Shown: one piece after another, positions 58,361 to 64,000 of the stretch
How the letters are laid out: the number at the start of each line of letters is the position of its first letter
How positions within the stretch are numbered: position 1 is the stretch's first letter
Origin: a virus
IMG/VR virus record: IMGVR_UViG_3300035157_001069
Location: 1-64,000 of that record
Reading direction: 5' to 3' (one strand)
DNA length: 64,000 nt
The notes under the pieces: generated by a model
The model's database searches: none
Told to the model about the DNA's origin: nothing
The model's input: the letters and a program-made list of their open reading frames with translations, nothing else
Program-made: the position numbers and the translations under genes

Positions 58361-58382
58361 TCCTTATACAACGATGCATCTC
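58361..58382 (+). promoter_or_regulatory. Start cassette copy F (diverged)
   Basis: tccttatacaacgatgcatctc; the core is AACgatGCA instead of AACAGTGCA. It is recognised by position after terminator 5 and before ATG 58383. Confidence 0.55.
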
Positions 58383-58721
58383 ATGCTATCTAAGTACGAC
58401 CAAGAACCTCCTCGCCATCAAGATACATCTATATATATAGGTGGATTGACAGCCGAAGAATCCCTTGAATTATTGAATATTATGCATCTTTCTTCTTCTC
58501 GCAAGTTAGATAGATTGCATCACGCTCTTTGTAAAGGTATTGAGCTTCATGTTTTCGGTGTCGAGAACAAGCTCTCCAAACAAGATCAACAATTGAAGGG
58601 ATACGCTGAAGCTGCAGCAAGGAACGAGGCGATAGCCGACGAAAAGGCCGAAAAACTTAAGGATTTCGCCAGAGGCGCAACTGAATACTCAACTCTCAAT
58701 GAGGACACCGAAAATGAGTGA
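58383..58721 (+). CDS. Early helical protein
   Basis: A 112-residue helical protein with a charged middle (RKLDRLHHALCKG) and Ala/Glu-rich C-terminal helix (AEAAARNEAIADEKAEKLK) that could be a coiled coil. ATG 58383 is preferred over 58374 by analogy with the other cassette copies. It overlaps the next gene by eight bases. Confidence 0.6.
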   Translation: MLSKYDQEPPRHQDTSIYIGGLTAEESLELLNIMHLSSSRKLDRLHHALCKGIELHVFGVENKLSKQDQQLKGYAEAAARNEAIADEKAEKLKDFARGATEYSTLNEDTENE

Positions 58722-58890
58722 CCGACGTGGATTCGAAGGTCTTCCTAAGAAGATCAACCCTGATAAGACTGAATGGATAGGCACTCACCTAACTACCAGT
58801 CTTTACGAGAAAGAAGAGATTCCAGATCTCAAAGGATACGCAGCCGATCAACTCCTGTTCGACGATACCCTTGACGAGTCTCACATATGA
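58714..58890 (+). CDS. Early small protein 4
   Basis: A 58-residue soluble protein (start ATG 58714, MSDRRGFEGL; a longer frame starts at 58699). Contains Trp and acidic C-terminus (DDTLDESHI). ATGA junction with the gene at 58887. Function unknown. Confidence 0.6.
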   Translation: MSDRRGFEGLPKKINPDKTEWIGTHLTTSLYEKEEIPDLKGYAADQLLFDDTLDESHI

Positions 58891-59270
58891 CTAAGACACC
58901 TGCAACTGATAGCTATATTTCCTGCCGTGCTTATATCGGAAGGAAGGCTATCGAAGTTCAGCCGGTTCCACCATGCGAAGTCCATAGCGAGTATGAAATG
59001 CAAACTCATTATCGGATTGTTGATGTTGTTATCGACAAGCAAGGTAATGCTGCATTTGAATTACATCGCATCGACCACGAATGCGTTAACACTGTTCCAG
59101 AATTCTGTGAATCTGAACATCTTCTCGCATCAATAGCATGGACTAAGCCCGCGCTATGTCTAGAGTGGCCGTCACGTTTCTCAGTTCCTGTGGAGGATGC
59201 TTTAGCTCCTCCTTTGGAAGAGAGTAACGAGAAGTATTGGACAAGCCCTTATTGGCGAATATTCAGATAA
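58887..59270 (+). CDS. Unknown early protein
   Basis: A 127-residue protein with beta-type sequence (YRIVDVVIDKQGNAAFELHRID) and six cysteines or histidines in the middle region (CEVHSEYEMQTHYR; HECVN; FCESEH). Metal binding is possible but no family pattern was seen. ATGA coupled to the previous gene; ends before terminator 6. Confidence 0.6.
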   Translation: MTKTPATDSYISCRAYIGRKAIEVQPVPPCEVHSEYEMQTHYRIVDVVIDKQGNAAFELHRIDHECVNTVPEFCESEHLLASIAWTKPALCLEWPSRFSVPVEDALAPPLEESNEKYWTSPYWRIFR

Positions 59271-59275
59271 CAATT

Positions 59276-59300
59276 ACCCCGCCGTTAGGTGGGGTTTTTT
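59276..59300 (+). terminator. Terminator 6 (early)
   Basis: ACCCCgCC (59276-59283), loop gtta, GGtGGGGT (59288-59295), then TTTTT. It precedes cassette copy G. Confidence 0.85.
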
Positions 59301-59324
59301 ATTGGCCGTAACCAACAGTTTCAA
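59301..59324 (+). promoter_or_regulatory. Start cassette copy G (diverged)
   Basis: attggccgtaaccaacagtttcaa; the CAACAGT part is kept. The ATG at 59339 is 15 bases later. GGCCG and CGGCC in this copy can pair around it. Confidence 0.5.
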
Positions 59325-59338
59325 CCGGCCTACACATT

Positions 59339-59755
59339 ATGGATCCCGATACCATCCCATTCGATTGGGACAAAGAGAAAGAACTCCCAGCAGAAGTTTA
59401 CGACTATGACTACACAGATGAATCCAACCTCTCTATCTTATATACAGACATTACAGATTTGATTTTGACAGTCATTTCTAAGTTTGCATACCTGATTGGA
59501 TTCGTTAAGAACACCTTGGCTGCCACGTTCGATGGCATCCTCCCGTTCGTTATAGGCATATCTGTCAAGATTCTGTACAAACTTCACAAAAAAGATTTTC
59601 TACTCAACACAGCCAAGAAACTAGATTCGATCAACCCAAGGAGAACCATTATTTGGTACGACAAAAACGGGCGTGGTCACGGTTTAGATGGACGTGTTGT
59701 TAAAGGTTCTTCTAAGAGAACCCAGTCCCCCACTAAAGTTCAGCCTGCTCCATGA
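59339..59755 (+). CDS. Membrane-associated early protein
   Basis: A 138-residue protein with an acidic N-terminus, two hydrophobic stretches (ILYTDITDLILTVISKFAYLIGFV, about 33-55; GILPFVIGISVKILYKL, about 66-82) and a basic C-terminal tail. Likely in the membrane. It is coupled to the following oxygenase gene by ATGA. Confidence 0.6.
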   Translation: MDPDTIPFDWDKEKELPAEVYDYDYTDESNLSILYTDITDLILTVISKFAYLIGFVKNTLAATFDGILPFVIGISVKILYKLHKKDFLLNTAKKLDSINPRRTIIWYDKNGRGHGLDGRVVKGSSKRTQSPTKVQPAP

Positions 59756-60363
59756 AAGAGTTAACCTACGACAATCTCAAGGATAACGACGACCCTGATA
59801 TTACTCCTGGTTTGCATGAACCATTAGTGATTGATGATGCTATTGACCAAATGGCATTCGTAGAGATTAAACGATGGATTATAGAAGGTGACTTCCCATG
59901 GTTCTTACAGAAAGGTGTTGTCGGTGAGACGGAGTATGCCGATGAAGGGCAACCGACAGAGGAGGTACTTTGCGATCAATACGACAACCTCCAATTTCAA
60001 CATTCGTTCTATTCAGATAAGAGCTTTCATACAGAAGCCTGCAACCCTATGTGGGTTCCAATCTTAGCTCGTCTGCGATCTAAAGCTTTAGTTAGAATTA
60101 AAGCCAACTTAACGTTGAGAACCGAGTCAGTCGTCAAGCATGGTTGGCATCGAGATGCTTCACCTCCTGAACATTACCCAGGGTTGAGGACAGCGGTCTA
60201 CTATCTCAATACCTGTGATGGCTTTACTGAATTGAAAGAGACTGGTCAGAAAATCTACAGCAAAGAGAATCGCTTGGCTGTTTTTCCTAACCATATGTTC
60301 CATACTGGAACCACCACTACTAATGATTTTGGAAGATATGTCGTCAATTTCAACACCTATTGA
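59752..60363 (+). CDS. 2OG-Fe(II) oxygenase
   Basis: All key residues are visible: H133-R-D135 in KHGWHRDASP, H184 in FPNHMFHTG and R195 in FGRYVVNFN. The region TAVYYLNTCDGFTEL and the arrangement are the same as in the next gene, which is a tandem paralog. It is a dioxygenase of unknown substrate. ATGA junction upstream; overlaps the paralog. Confidence 0.8.
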   Translation: MKELTYDNLKDNDDPDITPGLHEPLVIDDAIDQMAFVEIKRWIIEGDFPWFLQKGVVGETEYADEGQPTEEVLCDQYDNLQFQHSFYSDKSFHTEACNPMWVPILARLRSKALVRIKANLTLRTESVVKHGWHRDASPPEHYPGLRTAVYYLNTCDGFTELKETGQKIYSKENRLAVFPNHMFHTGTTTTNDFGRYVVNFNTY

Positions 60364-60934
60364 AAACCTGCCACCAGGAGTTGTAGTTAAAGACAACTTA
60401 TTGCCTCTTCGGTATTACCAAGAACTTGAGTCTTACATGACAGGCGTCAGTATCGACTGGCATCAAGGAGCAGTTAATGACACACTAGATCCCGCTATGC
60501 CTCCAGAAGATAGGCAGTATTTCACTGAATACTATTCTCAAGATCCGAGGAGGAATTGGCAGTTTGCTAAATCCATATACAGCACTGCGCCTGTGTATAT
60601 AGCTGACACTTTTCCTCTCTTCGGTCCCTTACTTGAAGCTCTTGATGTCAAGTCATTGATAAGAATCAAGCTCAATCTAAAGACTGGATCTGAGAAAGTT
60701 TTTGACTACCCTTGGCATAACGATCAAAATCCAATAGAACGTTTCGGAGATCATTGCAAAACAACGGTGCTACATATAGGTAGTAACGATGGTTTTACAA
60801 TCTTCGAGCAAGGTGGGGCTAGAGTTCCCACCGTGGCTAATAGAGCCGTCATCTTCCCTAATAAGTTGAAACACGCAGGTACTACCTGTACTGATCAACC
60901 TATTAGGGCTGTCGTCAATATTAACTATTACTAA
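60338..60934 (+). CDS. 2OG-Fe(II) oxygenase, tandem paralog
   Basis: Same arrangement as the preceding gene: H-N-D in PWHNDQNP (residues 127-129 from ATG 60338), H179 in FPNKLKHAG and R190 in PIRAVVNINYY, with matching VLHIGSNDGFTIFEQGG. The start could be ATG 60323 (overlap 41 bases) or 60338; the latter is used. The pair likely arose by duplication and diverged; whether both are active is unknown. Confidence 0.8.
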   Translation: MSSISTPIENLPPGVVVKDNLLPLRYYQELESYMTGVSIDWHQGAVNDTLDPAMPPEDRQYFTEYYSQDPRRNWQFAKSIYSTAPVYIADTFPLFGPLLEALDVKSLIRIKLNLKTGSEKVFDYPWHNDQNPIERFGDHCKTTVLHIGSNDGFTIFEQGGARVPTVANRAVIFPNKLKHAGTTCTDQPIRAVVNINYY

Positions 60935-61011
60935 TGACTTCTTTTATCATTCTTGTCTGCGTAATTATTCTTTTGTATATCCTGCTCAAGAATATACATC
61001 AAAACTATTAA
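60934..61011 (+). CDS. 25-residue single-pass membrane micropeptide
   Basis: ATG 60934 overlaps the oxygenase stop (TAATG). The 25-residue product MTSFIILVCVIILLYILLK plus a short polar end is one hydrophobic helix. It ends four bases into the convergent gene at 61008. It resembles the micropeptide at 5132-5218 in design. Function unknown. Confidence 0.55.
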   Translation: MTSFIILVCVIILLYILLKNIHQNY

Positions 61012-61238
61012 GCTCCGTAAGCAGGCTCTGGCTGATAGCTACCATTCAATGCATATTCTGGCTGGCTATACTCCGGAGCCATCTCATTCTGGAAATCTTT
61101 AAGCAAAGAACGGGGGATTAATTTGTCTCTGCGAAAACCTCTTTTTAATGAGCTTAAATCCCCTATGTTCATCTCATCCTCGAAATCCATTTGATCGTCG
61201 AGGTTGAATAAATCTCCTGCAAATCTTAATCCTTCCAT
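61008..61238 (-). CDS. Small minus-strand protein, unknown
   Basis: A 76-residue protein starting at ATG 61238 (MEGLRFAGDLF) with acidic N-terminal half and Pro/Tyr-rich C-terminus. It overlaps the preceding minus gene by 13 bases and the plus-strand micropeptide stop. A TTG start at 61262 is possible but less likely. Confidence 0.55.
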   Translation of the reverse strand: MEGLRFAGDLFNLDDQMDFEDEMNIGDLSSLKRGFRRDKLIPRSLLKDFQNEMAPEYSQPEYALNGSYQPEPAYGA

Positions 61239-61381
61239 GAACCTAATTCTCTCTCTTGGCAAATGCGAACCGTTTCCTCAAATGCAATGTATTTAGAACC
61301 GTGAGTTTGACCATGAGCTTCCATGGAGAACAGTACCTTTCTAGCTATGTCACATTCCGTAGGAGTGGGTTGTTTAATCAT
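61226..61381 (-). CDS. Small unknown protein with ATGA-coupled start
   Basis: A 51-residue frame (MIKQPTPTECDIARKV) starting with ATG 61381, which overlaps the preceding stop at 61378-61380 as ATGA. Soluble, with two cysteines. The tight join on both sides supports translation. No family recognised. Confidence 0.5.
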   Translation of the reverse strand: MIKQPTPTECDIARKVLFSMEAHGQTHGSKYIAFEETVRICQERELGSWKD

Positions 61382-61986
61382 GAAGTTAGTTGATTAGCAC
61401 GTTCGATTACTTGCTCTTCACTAGAAGTCAAGTAAGACATCAGATCCACTAAAGCTGCACCTGAAGCGGTGATACCACTACCAGCTGCGACAGCACCACC
61501 TATCCTTAGACTTCTATTGTTAGCAATAGCTTGGTTCATAGCTCTTAAATTCTCTGGTATATTCAACCACTGTGGATTATCTTTCGCTACCGCTTTCAAG
61601 ATTGAAGCTACTTCCTCTGGTCTAGCTGTACTGATGTACTTGAAAATATCTTCTTGAGCACCTTTCAATACTCCCTTCCCTCTACGAATACTTGCACCTT
61701 CATAAGCGTCAGACAGAAGGTAATCTCTTACCTGCTGCTCTACCGCTTGGTTAGGAACAAATCCTTTGGTGGTGATATTAAAATCACTATCTCTTTCCTT
61801 CGCTCCTAAAGCACCTAAAACTGCTTCTAAATTCACTCCTTCAGCTTTTCTACCTTGGCGAGTAGCCCTAGCTTGATGCTGTCGAGCAATCTCTGTATCA
61901 GCATCACTCAAGGCTTTATCTAAAGCTTTAGCTGCGTCTTCAAAACTACGTACGTTCTTAACCCTTCCGTAAAGTTGCTCAAACAT
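61378..61986 (-). CDS. Helical protein with C-terminal membrane segment
   Basis: A 202-residue protein (ATG 61986; a TTG at 62001 would add five residues). Ala-rich helices and a hydrophobic stretch near the end (GGAVAAGSGITASGAALVDLM). It begins just before the 62018 terminator and is one of the few minus-strand genes in the early block; style resembles virion genes. Confidence 0.55.
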   Translation of the reverse strand: MFEQLYGRVKNVRSFEDAAKALDKALSDADTEIARQHQARATRQGRKAEGVNLEAVLGALGAKERDSDFNITTKGFVPNQAVEQQVRDYLLSDAYEGASIRRGKGVLKGAQEDIFKYISTARPEEVASILKAVAKDNPQWLNIPENLRAMNQAIANNRSLRIGGAVAAGSGITASGAALVDLMSYLTSSEEQVIERANQLTS

Positions 61987-62017
61987 CAGAACTTTAATCA
62001 ATTACTTCTTATAGTTT

Positions 62018-62045
62018 AAGACTTCTTAATTAAGAGGTCTTTTTT
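62018..62045 (+). terminator. Terminator 7, before cassette H
   Basis: AAGACTTCTTAA paired with TTAAGAGGTCTT, then TTTTT. It sits next to cassette copy H, so the module reappears after the minus-strand insert. On the minus strand it lies upstream of the 61378 gene. Confidence 0.75.
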
Positions 62046-62050
62046 AGTGG

Positions 62051-62070
62051 CCTCATCCAACAGTGCAATG
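62051..62070 (+). promoter_or_regulatory. Start cassette copy H
   Basis: cctcatccaacagtgcaatg. The core is AACAGTGCAA; ATG 62068 lies in another frame and the likely gene starts at ATG 62114. Spacing is therefore longer than in A-D. Confidence 0.7.
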
Positions 62071-62113
62071 TGTGTTGTTGGTGGGGTTGTTGTTTACCTC
62101 ACAACTTTGACTT

Positions 62114-62497
62114 ATGGTCAATTTTTTCTCAAAAAGCAAGCCTCTGCATCAAGAGTTCTTTGGTGGCTTCCTCACCTATTCCAGGTGGAGAGAAGATACT
62201 GGAACTTGCAACCAATGGAGTAGCAAGCTCTTCGGTGATCTAGATAAAACATTCAGAACCTACTGGGCTAACCCAGAAGCAATTCTGAACAATCTAGAAC
62301 TCACCGAATTGTTAGCTGCTCCAACAGCAGGGGCTGAGTTTACTTATGTAAACAAAGATCAGGAGAAAGTTTATGGCCGAGTGATCGACGGATGGACTAT
62401 CCCAGGTGAAGATGTGAATTTCAAGATTGAACAAATCAAGAAACAAGCAGATGCACTCAAGTCAGCACCAACTGTTGTAGAAGCGTCAGCCGCTTAA
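62114..62497 (+). CDS. Early protein 5, unknown
   Basis: A 127-residue protein with several Trp/Tyr (FFGGFLTYSRWREDTGTCNQW) and a Lys/Asp-rich C-terminal helix. The start ATG 62114 is used; an overlapping 51-codon frame at 62068 was rejected. Followed by the 62503 hairpin. Confidence 0.6.
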   Translation: MVNFFSKSKPLHQEFFGGFLTYSRWREDTGTCNQWSSKLFGDLDKTFRTYWANPEAILNNLELTELLAAPTAGAEFTYVNKDQEKVYGRVIDGWTIPGEDVNFKIEQIKKQADALKSAPTVVEASAA

Positions 62498-62502
62498 CCA
62501 AA

Positions 62503-62525
62503 GTCGGGGGCTTCGGCTCCCGCAC
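62503..62525 (+). terminator. GC hairpin after early protein 5
   Basis: GGGGGC-ttcg-GCTCCC, a strong stem with a TTCG loop but without a T-run; may be a weak terminator or processing site. Confidence 0.45.
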
Positions 62526-62574
62526 TTCACAACTCCTGATTATTCGGCATCATATTCATACAATCAGATACACA

Positions 62575-62775
62575 ATGACCCATTATGTTTCTCAACCATC
62601 TACGATTACTAGCTCTCGTGATGGGTTGTCTGAACTTCTTGACGCCATCAAGGAAGCGCAGAATTCCTTCTCGCAAACACCAACAGGAGAACATAGGAAA
62701 GTTGAACAGCTTATCCAACTCATCGATAGCCGAATCGAAAGAGGAGCGCTATCAAATCAGCCCCTTTCGTGGTAA
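62575..62775 (+). CDS. Small helical protein
   Basis: A 66-residue polar protein (LSELLDAIKEAQNSFSQ). It lies just before the Gp157-like gene. A 129-residue frame overlapping it (62585-62974) was rejected as a shadow because it runs into the Gp157 gene. Function unknown. Confidence 0.5.
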   Translation: MTHYVSQPSTITSSRDGLSELLDAIKEAQNSFSQTPTGEHRKVEQLIQLIDSRIERGALSNQPLSW

Positions 62776-62795
62776 TTTTCGCCACCTTTTAATAC

Positions 62796-63470
62796 ATGAC
62801 CTCAAAACAAACCTCAGATGGGTCGAAGAATTCGACTCAGAAATTGACGCAGGAAACCACTGCCTCGCCTTCTACTCGGGAGATCTCTTCGATGGAAGTA
62901 TTGGCGAACCAGCCCCGCCAAGATGTCTTATCAACGCTAGCTGTTCAGATACGCGGGTCGATTCTTGCTATTGAAGAGTCGGTCGATCTGATCAATAGTG
63001 AAGATCCACTAGAACGTCAGCATGCAATGGAGGAGATGGAAATGTTCCTCCAAGGAGTTGCAAGTGATAGAGAAGAACTCTTTAAACGAGCAGACGAATT
63101 ACTTACTTTCCGAGCAGCCCTTCGTGAGCGTGCTCGCTACAGGAAGAGTGAATCCGACCGTATTAGAACCATGGTCAAAAGTGATACCGACAAGGCTGAT
63201 CGAATAGAAGCCACGGTCATTCGCATGCTTAGGCTTGCTTTAGAAGACCAAGGTGCTACTAAGTTCGATCTACCTATGCACGAAATCAGATCAAGGATGA
63301 CCACCCAAGTTGTCATTGATGATTACGAATGTGCAATGGAAACCCTTCCTGAAGACTGCAGGAAAGTTGAAATCAAACCTGACAAAGCAGGTATCAAGAA
63401 AGCTCTGCAAGATGGCAGAGTCATTCCAGGATGTCGGTTACATACCGATAGATCTTGGCGTTCCAATTAG
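62796..63470 (+). CDS. Siphovirus Gp157-family protein
   Basis: Residues from about 66 to the end fit the Gp157 family: a coiled coil (MEEMEMFLQGVASDREELFKR), then ALRERARYRKSESDRIRTMV, LEDQGATKFDLP, VVIDD, CRKVEIKPDKAGIKKALQDGRVIPGCRL. The final KPDKAGIKKAL-x-x-G-x-x-x-P-G is the family signature. Gp157 proteins occur in early or recombination regions; function not well known. The start ATG 62796 is used; ATG 62892 is an alternative. Confidence 0.8.
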   Translation: MTSKQTSDGSKNSTQKLTQETTASPSTREISSMEVLANQPRQDVLSTLAVQIRGSILAIEESVDLINSEDPLERQHAMEEMEMFLQGVASDREELFKRADELLTFRAALRERARYRKSESDRIRTMVKSDTDKADRIEATVIRMLRLALEDQGATKFDLPMHEIRSRMTTQVVIDDYECAMETLPEDCRKVEIKPDKAGIKKALQDGRVIPGCRLHTDRSWRSN

Positions 63471-63481
63471 CCCTCAAAACA

Positions 63482-64000
63482 ATGTCTAAGTATCTACCTA
63501 TTCATCAATTCACCACCAATCCCATGCCTAGTAGGCATAAGGACGAACGGGGTGAGTCTTTGTACTACGCACGCTTTAACTTCTTGCCACGAGGGAAAGA
63601 TAGTCAAGCTTGTGTGTCATTTAAGCAAAGTAACGCCGACCTTATTAAGAAGGGAGGCTTATTCAGTACAAACAACACACAAATTGCTGGGCAAAGGTAT
63701 GTCACCAAAATCAAATGGAATGATGAATGGAAAACAGAAGAGCTTGTATTTGAAAACCAGTCATCCTGCAGCGACAACCAGATGGAAGAAAATTATTCGG
63801 AGTCTCCAGAAGATTTCCGTGAACAAGGAGGATACAACGATGATGATGCTATTACTGCCGGGCCGCCGCCGGTAAAGATCAAGCCTTCGTCCCAGTCAGG
63901 CTGGAGAGATCGTACTACCAACATCGCCATGGATGCAGAAAGTCGATTAGCTTCTCAAAGCCCTGAGTTTAAGTACATCGTCGACCAAGTGATAGATGCA
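63482..64000 (+). CDS. Partial early protein, unknown
   Basis: An open frame of 173 codons from ATG 63482 running off the window end. It contains a beta-rich first half (ESLYYARFNFLPRG) and acidic middle (YNDDDAITAGPPPVKIKP). Probably continues as a replication or recombination protein; not identifiable from this part. Confidence 0.6.
   Translation, partial: MSKYLPIHQFTTNPMPSRHKDERGESLYYARFNFLPRGKDSQACVSFKQSNADLIKKGGLFSTNNTQIAGQRYVTKIKWNDEWKTEELVFENQSSCSDNQMEENYSESPEDFREQGGYNDDDAITAGPPPVKIKPSSQSGWRDRTTNIAMDAESRLASQSPEFKYIVDQVIDA

Noticed and set aside
56797-62070. CRISPR-like repeats
   Set aside because: The repeated cassettes are spaced by genes of different lengths with terminators, not by uniform spacers.
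62068-62223. 51-codon frame starting at the ATG inside cassette H
   Set aside because: The frame is out of phase with the better 127-residue gene at 62114 and its product is hydrophobic low-quality sequence. A short upstream peptide role cannot be excluded.
62585-62974. Plus-strand 129-residue frame between early genes
   Set aside because: It overlaps both the 62575 small gene and the Gp157-like gene; the latter has clear family motifs, so this frame is a shadow.

Overview
This window is a piece of a double-stranded DNA cyanophage genome. The host signal is strong: an intact psbA (photosystem II D1, minus strand 37021-38106), a short PsbN-like protein (11742-11927) and a small protein whose first half aligns without gaps to NblA, the phycobilisome-degradation adaptor (8146-8493). 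An NblA-type gene only makes sense in a host with phycobilisomes, so a Synechococcus-like cyanobacterium is more likely than Prochlorococcus (inference). The capsid, portal and terminase are not recognisably T4-like. No sheath, tube or baseplate gene was recognised, so tail type cannot be decided here. A non-T4 psbA-carrying cyanomyovirus lineage (S-TIM5-like) is a reasonable first comparison, but this was not tested.

Layout. (1) 1-6387, mostly plus: two virion-like proteins (EF-hand; DUF4214), a ThyX-fold protein with a broken flavin motif, a Dam-like protein with a broken catalytic motif, a dNTP-pyrophosphohydrolase-like protein, a 28-residue membrane micropeptide and a flavin-dependent halogenase. 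(2) 6370-8857, minus: two oxygenase-like genes, a membrane-anchored protein, the NblA-like gene and an HNH endonuclease. (3) 8958-10030, plus: two membrane or virion-like proteins. (4) 9837-18089, minus: exported and membrane proteins, PsbN, a SLOG protein, a porin-like protein and three tandem 2OG-Fe(II) oxygenases. (5) 18140-28006, minus: tail fibre and adhesin genes. (6) 28034-32602, minus: connector candidates, a ComEA-like HhH protein, a candidate decoration protein and the major capsid protein. (7) 32603-35320, a plus-strand island with two LAGLIDADG ORFs, a structured RNA and two structural genes. (8) 35307-43599, minus: endolysin, psbA, scaffold candidate, portal and large terminase. 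(9) 43637-56122, minus: a long run of virion or ejection proteins with a CysH-like ATP pyrophosphatase. (10) 56123-56822, a divergent control region. (11) 56823-64000, plus early-type genes, with a short minus-strand insert at 61008-61986.

How it works together. Genes within a block are packed with ATGA, GTGA or TAATG overlaps, which fixed several starts and exposed four short genes. The early block is organised differently. Individual genes or short groups end in a hairpin terminator, and the next begins at a recurring roughly 20-base sequence (core AACAGTGCAA) lying at or just before the start codon. This repeated terminator-plus-start cassette is the most distinctive organisational feature of the window. 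Other unusual points are eight probable double-stranded beta-helix oxygenases in 64 kb, a 485-base out-of-frame overlap between the portal and scaffold genes, two homing-endonuclease ORFs abutting the capsid start codon, and two enzyme-fold proteins that have lost key catalytic motifs.

All family calls come from reading motifs by eye; no database or structure search was run.
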